Assembly (NCBI GenBank): GCA_963817785.1
Contig: CAWFPL010000003.1
Location: forward strand, 310,001 to 374,000
DNA: 64,000 bases
Reading direction: 5' to 3'
Source: JAKALD01 sp963817785
GTDB lineage: Bacteria; Pseudomonadota; Gammaproteobacteria; Burkholderiales; SG8-39
The translations under genes and the position numbers were made by a program. The notes under the pieces were generated by a model that saw only the letters and a list, made by a program, of their open reading frames with translations, searched no databases and had not been told where the DNA came from. Numbering within the stretch: the first letter of the stretch is position 1; each line of letters begins with the position of its first letter. Below, one piece after another: positions 53,381 through 62,345 of this stretch.

Positions 53381-54037
53381 CTACGCGGCGTACGCCAGCA
53401 CCGCAACGAAGTGGCACGCCGTGCCCGCGATAACGAAGAGGTGCCAAACAGTGTGGTTGTAGCGGAATCGACTATCTCGGGCAAAAAAGCCCACACCCAC
53501 GGAGTACGCGATACCCCCGGCCAACAGCCAGAACAACCCCCACGGCGCCACGTGTCGCCAGAGGGGCTCTATGGCGATAAGGGCGAGCCAGCCCATTGCG
53601 AGGTAGAATGACGTCGAGACCCTCGGATGACGGACTCCGGCGACGGCCTTGAGCACTATGCCTGCCAGCGCGAGGCCCCACACGAGGCCAAACAATGTCC
53701 ACCCCCACGGCCCGCGGAGAACGCCGAGCGTGAACGGCGTGTAGGTGCCGGCGATGAGCAAAAAAATCGCCCCGTGGTCGAGGACTTGAAACACCGCCTT
53801 GGCCTTGCTTCTGGGAAGTGCGTGGTAGAGCGTGGAGGCAAGGTACAGCAGCAGCATCGTGGAGGCGAACACGCTCGCGCCAATCACTCGAGCTGCGCCT
53901 CCCGACTCAGCCGCGAGGGTGATGAGGACGGGCGCGGCCGCTAGCGCCGCGAGCAGCCCTACGCCGTGGCTGACGCTGTTGGCGATTTCCTCCCCGCGGG
54001 ACTGCGGACGTTCTGCGAGCGCGAGGGCTTCAGCCAT
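53381..54037 (-). CDS. trhA: Hemolysin III/TrhA family membrane protein
   Basis: 218 residues and seven membrane segments of the PAQR superfamily. Metal-site motifs are seen: SVSHGVGLLAA near the N terminus, STLYHAL, LDHGAIFLLIAGTYTPF, and HTVWHLFVIAGTACHF at the end. TrhA proteins affect membrane lipid balance; cytolytic activity is not generally shown. Confidence 0.9.
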   Translation of the reverse strand: MAEALALAERPQSRGEEIANSVSHGVGLLAALAAAPVLITLAAESGGAARVIGASVFASTMLLLYLASTLYHALPRSKAKAVFQVLDHGAIFLLIAGTYTPFTLGVLRGPWGWTLFGLVWGLALAGIVLKAVAGVRHPRVSTSFYLAMGWLALIAIEPLWRHVAPWGLFWLLAGGIAYSVGVGFFARDSRFRYNHTVWHLFVIAGTACHFVAVLAYAA

Positions 54038-54217
54038 GGCTGGGCATGCTACTCGCCCTTGTTACGCACGGCGATGATTCATGTCACTGGAAGCGCGAGT
54101 TTGGCGCTAAGAGCTCGCGCCGTCGCGTTTTCGCAACGCTCGGCCGCCTCGCTTGGTCGTAAGCGCCGCAAGGGAATTCAAGCGGCGAAGCGCCCTTGAG
54201 TTCAGCGGCCATGGCGA

Positions 54218-55813
54218 CTACTCGTAGAGGCCCTCTGCGTCCGAATCCGTCTCGGCGATGAGCGCAAGGCCCTCCGGTGTCCAGCCGTGCTGGCGTAGGA
54301 ACGCCTGGTTCTCGAGGCTCATGGTCTTGATGCCCATGAGCTGAAGAAGGATCTCCATCAACCGCTCCCAATGCGGGCGAAGACGCTCCGTCGCCGTGGG
54401 GTTGTAGAGCGAGGTGATTTGTTCGTTCGTCGCGTTCGCCACAAGGTAATGCGTGAGCATCCTCTTCCTGATAGTCGCGTTAGGGGCCACCATGTGAACG
54501 AGCGTGCCGAACGTTTTGCGGGCCATGTGCGGCGTGACGTGGTAGCCCAGGGCCTTTGAGAGCTTCTCGGCGGTGCGCCGCACGTCTTGCATGTAGGGCT
54601 TGTCCTTGGTCGTTCGATTGGGACGTCCGCCCGAGCTTGCCGGAAACATCCACTCGGCGTGCGCATCGGGCCTCACCGAATAGGGAAACAGGACCTCTTC
54701 GAGGAGCCACTTCGGGACGGGGAGCTCGTGGCCCGGGATGCGTTTCCAGCCGGGCTCGCGCGGTGCCTGGGTTCTCGGGTCGCGTAACGGCGGAACCCGA
54801 AAGCTCGCGCGTTCCCAGTCCAACTGCTCCCACCTCGCCGAGAGCGCCCCGCTTGCCCGGTAACCCAGAGCGAGGTACATCCAGAAGGCCACCGCGCTAC
54901 GTGAGGTGTCTTCAAGCAACACCTTCGCCACGGTGGGCAAGTGAACGACTTCGACGAGCGCGGTGCGGCCTGCGGGTTGCTCGAACATCCCCTTTTCGAA
55001 CTTGCGTAGCTCCGCAATGGGGTTGCCAAGCGTGTAGTGGTGCCGCGTCTTGAGGATGAAGCCGACGTGCGTATAAATCGCGCTTGCGATTTGCGAGGCG
55101 CCGTAGGCTTGCGCGAGGCCCGCGCGCCGGCTTCGGATGTCGATGCCCTTACGCGCGAGCTCGCGCGCGGTCTTCTCGGCGTTGAGGACTTCCCACGCCT
55201 GCTGGTCGGGCGAGAGCGTCTCGGCGAGCGGCAGCTTTGCCACCTGATAGAGCTCTTGCCAGAACACGGCGTCGAGCGCGTTGAGCGGCCGGTCACTGTA
55301 GGGCGCGAGCACGCGCTCGAACCTCCGGCGGTGGCTCTCGGCGGTCGTCGGGTTCATCAAGTGCGCGCCCACCCGGTGCTCGAGCATCTGCTCAAAGCCC
55401 TCGCGCAGGGTCGGTACCTGCAAGCCCCCGCGTTGTGTGGCGCGCTCGGCGCGCGCCTTGGTGACGGCCTGAACGCAGTCGATGACTTCCAGGGCCTGCG
55501 CCCGCCGCGTTTCTCGCGGATGGGGGCAGGCGCGGCCAAGGGGGATTTTCTGGTCATCGGGCCGGCCATCGAGTGCGCGGCGAACGACGCGGAGGATAAA
55601 GAGTCGCTCGCAGTGCCCCGATTCGTCGGGGGAGGAGACGCGCAGGTACAGGCCCGGCTCCCCGGCGTGGCGGTACCACGCGTAGCGGGCACCCTCGGTT
55701 GGAGCAGGGAGCGATTCGGCTTCGCGCTGTGTTGAGAAGGTCGCGCGGGGCGTTCTTCGTGAGCGAAGTTCGCTTGGTGACTGCGCGCAAGAGACTAACG
55801 TTTCTGTTTCCAT
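54218..55813 (-). CDS. Tyrosine integrase of the island
   Basis: 531 residues, longer than phage integrases. The catalytic set is present: Arg319 in LGYRASGALSARWEQLDW, His429 and Arg432 in TPHMARKTFGTL, His455 in LTHYLVAN and Tyr470 in ITSLYN. An N-terminal arm-binding-like part (YLRVSSPDESG, LPLGRACPHPRETRR style) is followed by a core-binding helical region. It lies about 200 bp inside the right att site and is transcribed into the island. This is the best candidate for the enzyme that cut the tRNA(CAU) anticodon loop. Confidence 0.9.
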   Translation of the reverse strand: METETLVSCAQSPSELRSRRTPRATFSTQREAESLPAPTEGARYAWYRHAGEPGLYLRVSSPDESGHCERLFILRVVRRALDGRPDDQKIPLGRACPHPRETRRAQALEVIDCVQAVTKARAERATQRGGLQVPTLREGFEQMLEHRVGAHLMNPTTAESHRRRFERVLAPYSDRPLNALDAVFWQELYQVAKLPLAETLSPDQQAWEVLNAEKTARELARKGIDIRSRRAGLAQAYGASQIASAIYTHVGFILKTRHHYTLGNPIAELRKFEKGMFEQPAGRTALVEVVHLPTVAKVLLEDTSRSAVAFWMYLALGYRASGALSARWEQLDWERASFRVPPLRDPRTQAPREPGWKRIPGHELPVPKWLLEEVLFPYSVRPDAHAEWMFPASSGGRPNRTTKDKPYMQDVRRTAEKLSKALGYHVTPHMARKTFGTLVHMVAPNATIRKRMLTHYLVANATNEQITSLYNPTATERLRPHWERLMEILLQLMGIKTMSLENQAFLRQHGWTPEGLALIAETDSDAEGLYE

Positions 55814-55974
55814 CGTTTTCCCAATCGGTCAGAATAAACACTTAAATTCGCCACCGATTTGCCAGCGGCCTTCGACTTCCGCCACGTATAGCGGGGTCGT
55901 TTTAGCCCTTGGCGTGGAAACGCGGTGACGCTGCCGACCGAGAAAACAGGCGCTTAGCGCATACGACTATTTAT

Positions 55975-55985
55975 CCTGCTCTCGC
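55975..55985 (+). repeat. Island-end repeat CCTGCTCTCGC (right copy)
   Basis: An 11-bp sequence repeated in the same orientation at 16208-16218 near the left end. Its first eight bases also form the arm beside the left core (16145-16152). Possible integrase-binding site. The rest of 55814-56014 has no gene. Confidence 0.4.
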
Positions 55986-56014
55986 GCCGCTTGCTCGGTG
56001 GCGCGCGCAACCCT

Positions 56015-56060
56015 ACTCATAATCCCTTGGTCATTGGTTCGAATCCAACCCGGCCCACTA
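56015..56060 (+). tRNA. 3' half of the interrupted tRNA(CAU) with attR core
   Basis: Begins with the att core ACTCATAATC (56015-56024), then CCT completing the anticodon stem, TGGTC, T arm ATTGG-TTCGAAT-CCAAC, acceptor strand CCGGCCC, discriminator A and CTA in place of CCA. It pairs fully with the 5' half at 16103: GGGCCGG with CCGGCCC and GGGGA with TCCCT. The upstream bases (CGCAACCCT) do not match a tRNA 5' half. Two signs of decay are the A-C pair in the T stem and the lost CCA. Confidence 0.88.
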
Positions 56061-56145
56061 AACCATCCCCGCGCCGCCGAGCCGAAAGGCGAGCGTATGC
56101 CACAATGCCAGAGGGTCCATCCATGCACCCGGTCGCCGTGCACCT

Positions 56146-57294
56146 ATGAAGACCCTCGCCTTTTGCACCTCCTGGGCCGACAACGACGACACGTGGCGCT
56201 ATCGATACCGGAAGTGGTTCGCGCACATGCAGGCGTCGCCGCTGCACGCGAGTCAGCTCTTGGTGATCGACGATGGTTCGCCCGGTCCGCTCGTGCTCCC
56301 GCATTCGGCCACGCTGTCCGCGGATGCGCTGCCCGGGGACTGTCCGGAGAGCCCAGGCGTGGTGATCCGATTCGCCGAGCGGCTGGGCCGGAAGGCGGTC
56401 TTGGACTATCCAGGATGGTGGCGCAGCTTCACGTACGCGGCAGACTATGCCGAACGTTATGGCTTCGACAAGGTCGTGCACGTCGAATCCGACAGCTACA
56501 TCCTCTCGCCGCGGCTTTGCGAATACATCAATGAACTCGAGCGTGGATGGGTGGGGTTTTGGTGCCCGCGCTCGAGCTTCCCGGAAACCTGCATCCAGGT
56601 GATCTGCCCGGATCAGCTGCATGCCTATTTCGACATTGCGGCACAGCCCTACGAGGTTTTCGTCGGAAAGGCCGCGGAGATGATTCTGCCCTTTACGCAC
56701 GTGGAATCGAACTTCAAGGGCGATCGATACGGCGAATATCGTACCGAGCTGCCGCTGGACGCCGACTATGCCGTGCAAGTACCGTGGAGCACGGATGTCT
56801 GGTGCAAATCGCCCCCGCCCCCAAGGCGCGTCCTTGCTCTCACCGTCGGCTATGCGGCCATACCGCCGCATCCGACGCTGTATCCGCGGGACGCATGGGA
56901 GGTCGTGGCCAGTAGCAGCTGTACGGAGATCGGAGAACTGTCCCAGCGACTCGAGGCGCATTCCGCGGGCAGCTTGGACGCAGTGCAGTTGACCTTCCCG
57001 GCCATGGCCGTGAGTGATCCGCTGCCCCTTGACGCCATGAGGCGGGCCCTGAGGGTGAATGGCGAACTGGCGCTCAATCTTCGTCCGAACGGCAATTCGG
57101 ACGCGAGCGGGGCGCTGGAGCGGTCCCTGCTCGAGCGGGGCTTCGCGGGCATGGGAGTGCAGCAAGTGAAGCTGGGCGGTGATTGGATCCTGGCGCTCAG
57201 TGCCGACAACACCCTGGGGCCTGTGCTATGCAAGGACCGGCTGACATGGCGATTGCAGTACCTCGCGCGCTGCCACGGCTACGAACTGCGTTAA
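56146..57294 (+). CDS. Glycosyltransferase-like protein of unknown role
   Basis: 382 residues. The N-terminal half has features of a GT-A fold: QLLVIDDGSPGPLV near residue 36 and a DxD-like ESDSY in VVHVESDSYILSP near 112. The C-terminal part (DAVQLTFPAMAVSDPLPLDA and GDWILALSADNT) is not recognised. It is the first gene of the restored chromosome, 85 bp from the tRNA half, and stands alone. No family is named with confidence. Confidence 0.5.
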   Translation: MKTLAFCTSWADNDDTWRYRYRKWFAHMQASPLHASQLLVIDDGSPGPLVLPHSATLSADALPGDCPESPGVVIRFAERLGRKAVLDYPGWWRSFTYAADYAERYGFDKVVHVESDSYILSPRLCEYINELERGWVGFWCPRSSFPETCIQVICPDQLHAYFDIAAQPYEVFVGKAAEMILPFTHVESNFKGDRYGEYRTELPLDADYAVQVPWSTDVWCKSPPPPRRVLALTVGYAAIPPHPTLYPRDAWEVVASSSCTEIGELSQRLEAHSAGSLDAVQLTFPAMAVSDPLPLDAMRRALRVNGELALNLRPNGNSDASGALERSLLERGFAGMGVQQVKLGGDWILALSADNTLGPVLCKDRLTWRLQYLARCHGYELR

Positions 57295-57510
57295 GGCGCT
57301 AGTCGCAACCGTCGGGTAAGCGCGGGAGGATTGGCGACGGTCGCCTCGGACGGGCGGGGGTCGGCGAGCGAAGGATCGAACGGCCAATAACCGTTGACCG
57401 GCGGCGCCTGCCTGCACCCGCATCGAGCTGAACGCCGAGGCCCTGCCTTGCCCGGGGAGGCCCGGACGCGCCAAGCGCCCGATCTGGCCGCATGGCGCGG
57501 GCTCGCATCG

Positions 57511-57540
57511 TTGTGGCCGGCCGCGCATGTGCTGTAAAAT
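57511..57540 (+). promoter_or_regulatory. Promoter of tRNA-Ala
   Basis: TTGTGG (57511-57516) and TAAAAT (57535-57540) are separated by 18 bp and end 12 nt before the tRNA 5' end. Confidence 0.6.
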
Positions 57541-57552
57541 CCGCGCCTCCCC

Positions 57553-57628
<76 letters not shown>

Positions 57629-57638
57629 GAATTCTTCC

Positions 57639-57659
57639 AGGCCCGCCGCGCGCGGGCCT
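57639..57659 (+). terminator. Terminator after tRNA-Ala
   Basis: Arms AGGCCCGC and GCGGGCCT with a 5-nt CG-rich loop, followed by TCTTGTTCT. Confidence 0.65.
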
Positions 57660-57702
57660 TCTTGTTCTAGCGGGACCCCTGAAGGCCGGCGCGCGTTGCG
57701 CG

Positions 57703-58074
57703 TCAGGAAAGATCGATGGCGTGGCGCTTGAGGACGTCGAGCGGCACGATCGCCAGGGTTTCTTCGTGCGTGGCGGCGAGGATCACCGGCGGGGCCAGGC
57801 CCGCGTCCAGCGCTTCCTTCCAGCGCCCCGCGCACAGGCACCACCGGTCTCCCGGCTCGAGTCCCGGAAACCCGGCCTCGGGCGCAGGTGTCGACAGGTC
57901 GTTGCCGTGCGCGCGAGAGAACGCGAGGAACTCGCGCGTGACCTGCGTGCAGATTACGTGGATGCCGACGTCGTCGTAATCCGTATTGCAGCAGCCGTCG
58001 CGGTAAAAGCCGGTCAGCGGATCGAGACCGCAGGGCGCAAGCGGCTCGCCGAAGACGTTTTTCGCGTCGCTCAT
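57703..58074 (-). CDS. DUF2237 family protein
   Basis: 123 residues starting MSDAKNVFGEPLAPCGLDPL, with the conserved GFYRDGCCNTDYDDVGIHVI, GNDLSTP, and PGDRWCLCAGRWKEAL segments. The cysteines suggest metal or redox chemistry, but the role is unknown. Its start overlaps the stop of the TPR gene by 4 nt (ATGA). Confidence 0.85.
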   Translation of the reverse strand: MSDAKNVFGEPLAPCGLDPLTGFYRDGCCNTDYDDVGIHVICTQVTREFLAFSRAHGNDLSTPAPEAGFPGLEPGDRWCLCAGRWKEALDAGLAPPVILAATHEETLAIVPLDVLKRHAIDLS

Positions 58075-58400
58075 GCGCCGATCTTGCGCTCGATGCGGCG
58101 CGCGAACACGGTCATTTCCTTCTCCGCCTGCTTGTCGCCCCTGGCGCGCGCGACGTCGATCCCGTGCCGCCAGGCTTCGAGCGCATCCGCGTCGCGCTCG
58201 AGCTCGGCGAGCGCGCGGCCGAGTGCCTTCCACGCCGCCGAGTAGCCCGGGTCGCGCGCCACCGCCTCGCGCAGATGCGTGACGGCGGTCTCGCGCCCCC
58301 CCGCCTTGAGGTGCTCGAGACCGAGCGAATAGCGCAGCAGCGCCCCGTCGCGCGGCGTGCCGAGCAGCTTCTCCAGGTCCGCGATCAGCGTCGTGCTCAT
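58071..58400 (-). CDS. Small TPR-repeat protein
   Basis: 109 residues. Helical pairs YSLGLEHLKAGGRETAVTHL and SAAWKALGRALAELERDADA match two tetratricopeptide repeats. Probably a cytosolic scaffold. First gene of a two-gene operon with DUF2237, and divergent from ridA. Confidence 0.75.
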   Translation of the reverse strand: MSTTLIADLEKLLGTPRDGALLRYSLGLEHLKAGGRETAVTHLREAVARDPGYSAAWKALGRALAELERDADALEAWRHGIDVARARGDKQAEKEMTVFARRIERKIGA

Positions 58401-58453
58401 TTCGGCTAAGATAAACGTAGCCGACGAGTTTGATTCTACTCCTGCGAGCGCGC

Positions 58454-58831
58454 ATGAAAACCGCTATCCAGACGAACGACGCCCCGGCCGCCATCGGCAC
58501 CTATTCGCAGGCGGTGCGCGCCGGCGACACGGTATACGTTTCGGGCCAGATCGCACTCGATCCCGCGACCATGCAGCTCGCCGACGGGATCGAAGCGCAG
58601 ATCCACCGCGTGTTCCGCAATCTCGCGGCGGTCGCCGCGGCAGCGGGCCTGGGCCTCGATGCCGCGGTGCGCATGACCGTGTACCTCACCGACCTCGCGC
58701 ACTTCGCCAAGGTGAACGAGATCATGGCGCAGTACCTGCGGCAGCCTTACCCGTCGCGCGCGGCGATCGGCGTCGCCAGCCTGCCGCGCGGGGCGCTGGT
58801 CGAGATCGACTGCATCCTGCACGCCGGTTGA
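58454..58831 (+). CDS. ridA: RidA family enamine/imine deaminase
   Basis: 125 residues from ATG 58454. RidA hydrolyses reactive enamines made by PLP enzymes. Seen are APAAIGTYSQAVRAGDTVYV, SGQIALDP, and the active-site Arg region YPSRAAIGVASLPRGALVEI. The stop overlaps the TTG start of recG. Confidence 0.92.
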   Translation: MKTAIQTNDAPAAIGTYSQAVRAGDTVYVSGQIALDPATMQLADGIEAQIHRVFRNLAAVAAAAGLGLDAAVRMTVYLTDLAHFAKVNEIMAQYLRQPYPSRAAIGVASLPRGALVEIDCILHAG

Positions 58832-60882
58832 AGCGCGCGCCCGCTCCCGCCGCCAAGCAGCTTGCCAAGCTCGGCCTGCGCGCGCCTTTCGACTTCATCC
58901 TGCATCTGCCGCTGCGCTACGAGGACGAAACCGTGCTGTGCGCGCCGGGCGGCGCGCCGCCGGGCAAGCCGGTACTCGTCGAGGCGCGCGTCGAGCGCAG
59001 CGAGGTCGCATTCCGGCCGCGTCGGCAGCTGGTGGTGCACGCACGGGCGGGCGACGAGCCGCTGGCGCTGCGCTTTTTCAATTTCTATCCGAGCCAGCTC
59101 AAGCAGTTCCAGCGCGCGATCGACGAGGGGCTGATGCTGCGCGCCTATGGCGAAGTGCACCCGGGATGGTTCGGCGCCGAGATGGCGCATCCGCGTTACC
59201 GCCTGGTACCCGAGGGCGAGCCGCTCGCGCAGGCGCTGACGCCGATCTACCCGACCACGGCCGGCCTCGCGCAGGCCCCCCTGCGGCGGCTGGTGCTCGA
59301 GGCGCTCGATGCGGCCGAGCTGGACGACACGCTGCCGGAGGCGGCTATCGCTCGCCTCGGGCTGTGGGGCTTCGCCGAGAGCGTGCGCTATCTGCACCGC
59401 CCGCCCGCGGATGCCGACCTGGCAGCGCTCGCGGAGCGCACGCACCCCGCGTGGCAGCGCGTAAAGTTCGACGAGCTGCTCGCGCAGCAGCTCTCGATGC
59501 GCCTCGCGTACCGGGCGCGGCGCGAGCGTGCTGCCCCGGGTCTGCCCAGCGACGGCGCGCTGCTGCGACGCTTCCTCGGGTCGCTGCCCTTTCGGCTGAC
59601 GCGCGCCCAGGCGCGCGCCATGGCGGAGATCCTGCGCGACATCGCGCAGGCGCATCCCATGCAACGCCTGCTGCAGGGCGACGTCGGCAGCGGCAAGACG
59701 ATCCTGGCGGCCATCGCCTGCCTCGCCGCCGCCGACGCTGGGTGGCAGGCGGCGGTGATGGCGCCCACCGAGATCCTCGCCGAGCAGCACTTCCGCAAAT
59801 TCTCCGCCTGGCTCGGCCCGCTCGGCGTGCAGATCACGTGGCTGCACGGCGGCCTGTCCAGAGGCGAGCGCAAGGCGGCGCTGCAGGCCGTGGCGGCCGG
59901 GACGGCGGCGATCGCGGTCGGCACCCACGCCCTGTTCCAGCAGGAAGTGGCGTTCAAGCAGCTGGGGCTGGCGGTGGTGGACGAACAGCACCGCTTCGGC
60001 GTGCAGCAGCGGCTGCTGCTGCGCAGGAAGGGCGAGGGCGCGCCGGCGCAGAAGCGCCTCGTGCCGCACCAGCTGATGATGAGCGCGACGCCGATCCCGC
60101 GGACGCTGTCGATGAGCTATTACGCCGATCTCGACGTGTCGGTGCTCGACGAACTGCCGCCCGGGCGCAGGCCGGTCGCGACGCGCTTGGTCTCGAGCGC
60201 GCGCCGCCAGGAAGTGCTGGAGCGGATCCGCGACGCCTGTAGCGAGGGGCAGCAGGCGTACTGGGTCTGTCCGGTCATCGAGGAATCGCCCGAGCTCGAC
60301 CTGCAGGCGGCGCTCGCGACTCACGTCGAGCTGAGCGCCGAGCTGCCGGGGCTGCGCGTGGGCCTGGTGCACGGGCGCATGCCGCCGGCGGAGAAGGCCG
60401 CGGCGATGCAGGCCTTCGCGAGCGGCGCCACCCAGCTCCTGGTCTCGACCACGGTCATCGAGGTGGGCGTGGACGTGCCCAACGCCTCGCTCATGGTGAT
60501 CGAGCACGCCGAGCGCTTCGGGCTGGCACAGCTGCACCAACTTCGCGGGCGGGTCGGCCGCGGTGCGCGCGACAGCGTGTGCATCCTGCTGTACCAGGGG
60601 CCGCTCTCCCCCGGGTCCCGCGCGCGCCTCAAGGTGATCTTCGAGTGCAGCGACGGCTTCGAGATCGCGCGCCAGGACCTGCTGCTGCGGGGCCCCGGCG
60701 AGTACCTCGGCGAGCGCCAGAGCGGAGCGCCGCTACTGCGCTTCGCCGACCTCGATCGCGACGAGCCGCTGATCCGCGCGGCGCGCGAGGCGGCCGAGGA
60801 ACTGCTGGCGAGCGCGCCCGAGCTCGCCCGGCGCCATATGGAGCGCTGGCTCTCCGGGCGGCAGGACTACCTGCGCGTCTGA
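58828..60882 (+). CDS. recG: ATP-dependent DNA helicase RecG
   Basis: A TTG at 58828 gives 684 residues, the normal RecG length; upstream residues in the frame are not RecG-like. The wedge domain is at about 30-130, followed by helicase motifs: I GDVGSGKT, Ia APTEILAEQHF, II VVDEQHRFG, III MSATPIPRTL, V TTVIEVGVDVPNA and VI QLRGRVGRG. RecG remodels stalled forks and Holliday junctions. It is translationally coupled to ridA (TTGA overlap). Confidence 0.95.
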   Translation: MKRAPAPAAKQLAKLGLRAPFDFILHLPLRYEDETVLCAPGGAPPGKPVLVEARVERSEVAFRPRRQLVVHARAGDEPLALRFFNFYPSQLKQFQRAIDEGLMLRAYGEVHPGWFGAEMAHPRYRLVPEGEPLAQALTPIYPTTAGLAQAPLRRLVLEALDAAELDDTLPEAAIARLGLWGFAESVRYLHRPPADADLAALAERTHPAWQRVKFDELLAQQLSMRLAYRARRERAAPGLPSDGALLRRFLGSLPFRLTRAQARAMAEILRDIAQAHPMQRLLQGDVGSGKTILAAIACLAAADAGWQAAVMAPTEILAEQHFRKFSAWLGPLGVQITWLHGGLSRGERKAALQAVAAGTAAIAVGTHALFQQEVAFKQLGLAVVDEQHRFGVQQRLLLRRKGEGAPAQKRLVPHQLMMSATPIPRTLSMSYYADLDVSVLDELPPGRRPVATRLVSSARRQEVLERIRDACSEGQQAYWVCPVIEESPELDLQAALATHVELSAELPGLRVGLVHGRMPPAEKAAAMQAFASGATQLLVSTTVIEVGVDVPNASLMVIEHAERFGLAQLHQLRGRVGRGARDSVCILLYQGPLSPGSRARLKVIFECSDGFEIARQDLLLRGPGEYLGERQSGAPLLRFADLDRDEPLIRAAREAAEELLASAPELARRHMERWLSGRQDYLRV

Positions 60883-60896
60883 GCTATCCTAGCGCC

Positions 60897-61781
60897 GTGG
60901 ACCTCTCCCTCATCCTCAAGCGGCTCGACGCCTACGAGCGCCTGACGCGGCTCGACAAGCCGATCGGAACGCTGCTGCTGCTGTGGCCCACGTTGTGGGC
61001 GGTCTGGCTCGCCGCGCGCGGCACGCCGCGCCTCGACGTGGTGATTATTTTCGCCCTCGGCACGCTGCTCATGCGCTCGGCGGGCTGTGCGGTGAACGAT
61101 TTCGCCGACCGCAACTTCGACCCGCACGTCGAGCGCACGCGGGGCCGGCCGCTCGCCGCCGGAGAGATCGGCGCGGCGGAGGCGCTCGCGGTTGGCGCCG
61201 CGCTGGCGCTGCTCGCGTTCTGCCTGGTGCTGTTCCTGAACCGCTTCGCGATCCTGCTCTCGGTGGCGGCGCTCGCAGTTGCCTCGACCTACCCATTCAC
61301 CAAGCGGTTCTTCGCACTGCCGCAGGCGTACCTCGGCATCGCCTTCGGCTTCGGCATTCCGATGGCGTATGCCGCAACTCTGGACCGGCTGCCGGCGGAG
61401 AGCTGGGCGCTGCTGGCGGCGAACGTGTTCTGGGCGATTGCCTACGACACCGAGTACGCGATGGTCGATCGCGACGACGACGTGAAAATCGGCATCCGTA
61501 CCGCCGCCCTGACCTTCGGGCGGTTCGACGTCGCCGCGGTGATGCTGTGCTACGCGGCGATGATTGCGATCCTGACCGGAATCGGCGCGGCACTGCGCCT
61601 GCGCTGGCCGTATTACGCCGGTCTCGCGCTCGCCGGTCTGCTCATGCTCTATCATTACTTCCTGATCCGCGAGCGCTCGCGCAGCGGCTGCTTCAAGGCC
61701 TTCATGCACAACAACTGGGTCGGCGCGGCGATATTCGGCGGCATCATGCTCTCGTTCCCCATTCGTATCGTCTGGCGATGA
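60897..61781 (+). CDS. ubiA: 4-hydroxybenzoate octaprenyltransferase UbiA
   Basis: 294 residues from GTG 60897. An inner-membrane prenyltransferase of ubiquinone synthesis with about eight membrane helices. The two Asp-rich metal sites are NDFADRNFDPHVERT and DTEYAMVDRDDDVK. RLDKPIGTLLLLWPTLWAVW near the N terminus is typical. It is 14 nt after recG and overlaps the next gene by 4 nt. Confidence 0.95.
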   Translation: MDLSLILKRLDAYERLTRLDKPIGTLLLLWPTLWAVWLAARGTPRLDVVIIFALGTLLMRSAGCAVNDFADRNFDPHVERTRGRPLAAGEIGAAEALAVGAALALLAFCLVLFLNRFAILLSVAALAVASTYPFTKRFFALPQAYLGIAFGFGIPMAYAATLDRLPAESWALLAANVFWAIAYDTEYAMVDRDDDVKIGIRTAALTFGRFDVAAVMLCYAAMIAILTGIGAALRLRWPYYAGLALAGLLMLYHYFLIRERSRSGCFKAFMHNNWVGAAIFGGIMLSFPIRIVWR

Positions 61782-62341
61782 CTCCGATGGCGCAAGAAGA
61801 CGTAGTCGGCACGTTCGATTTCCACAGCGGGATGCTGCGCGGCGCCCGCTTCGCGCTGTATCCGGCCCGGCTCGTGTATCACGCGGGCGCCTGCGTCGAG
61901 AGCATCCAGCTCGGCGCCGTCGGCGCGGTGCGGGTGGCATTCGAGCGCGACGGGCGCAAGCTCGGCTGGGCAGTGGCGCTCGCGCTGGTGGCGCTCGTGC
62001 TGTTCCTGGTCGCCAGGCCGCTCGCCGCCTGGGGCAACGGCGCGGCGACTGACGTGCTCCAGCAAATGCACCAGGGCAGCAGCGGCGCCGGGCACGGCGT
62101 GGGCGCCATCCTGGTAGGCGTGCTGCGCTCGCTCGCTCGGGTGGCGAACCTGTTGCCGGTCGGAGCGGTGCTGCTCGGCGCGTGGGCGCTCGCTTGGGTG
62201 ATTCTGGGCTGGATCGGTTTCACCACGCTGACGCTGATCGTCGGCCCGGTGGAGCGCGCCTACGCGGTGCGCGGGCGCAACACGAAATTGCTCGATTTCT
62301 CAGAGGCGATCAGCGCTTGCATCTCCCAGTTGCGCCGCTAA
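61778..62341 (+). CDS. Hypothetical inner-membrane protein between ubiA and ubiD
   Basis: 187 residues from ATG 61778. The N-terminal about 65 residues look like a small beta-rich cytosolic domain (GTFDFHSGMLRGARFALYPA), followed by two or three membrane helices (VALALVALVLFLVARPL; LLGAWALAWVILGWIGFTTL). The overlap with ubiA and 4-nt gap to ubiD suggest a role linked to ubiquinone synthesis or membranes, but none is known. Confidence 0.6.
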   Translation: MTPMAQEDVVGTFDFHSGMLRGARFALYPARLVYHAGACVESIQLGAVGAVRVAFERDGRKLGWAVALALVALVLFLVARPLAAWGNGAATDVLQQMHQGSSGAGHGVGAILVGVLRSLARVANLLPVGAVLLGAWALAWVILGWIGFTTLTLIVGPVERAYAVRGRNTKLLDFSEAISACISQLRR

Positions 62342-62345
62342 GGCG

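Larger units (their letters stand above)
16134..56024. mobile_element. ~40-kb integrated genomic island in a tRNA(CAU) anticodon loop
   Basis: The element is bounded by the direct repeat ACTCATAATC, which splits one tRNA gene into two complementary halves. A tyrosine integrase lies next to the right boundary and points inward. The content is accessory: five insertion sequences, decayed recombinases, and genes of uneven base composition compared with the very GC-rich flanks. No conjugation, replication or phage structural genes are recognisable, so at present it looks like a non-self-transmissible island, possibly a composite of several insertions. Confidence 0.85.

Noticed and set aside
54218..55813. 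Assigning this integrase to XerC/D-type housekeeping
   Set aside because: It is 531 residues, has a different core (HMARKTFGT) and lies at an att site; XerD is encoded separately at 5824-6801.
16103..56060. A trans-spliced split tRNA, as in some archaea
   Set aside because: The halves lie 40 kb apart with no complementary leader sequences, the 3' half shows decay (CTA end, T-stem mismatch), and the direct repeat plus integrase explains the split better.
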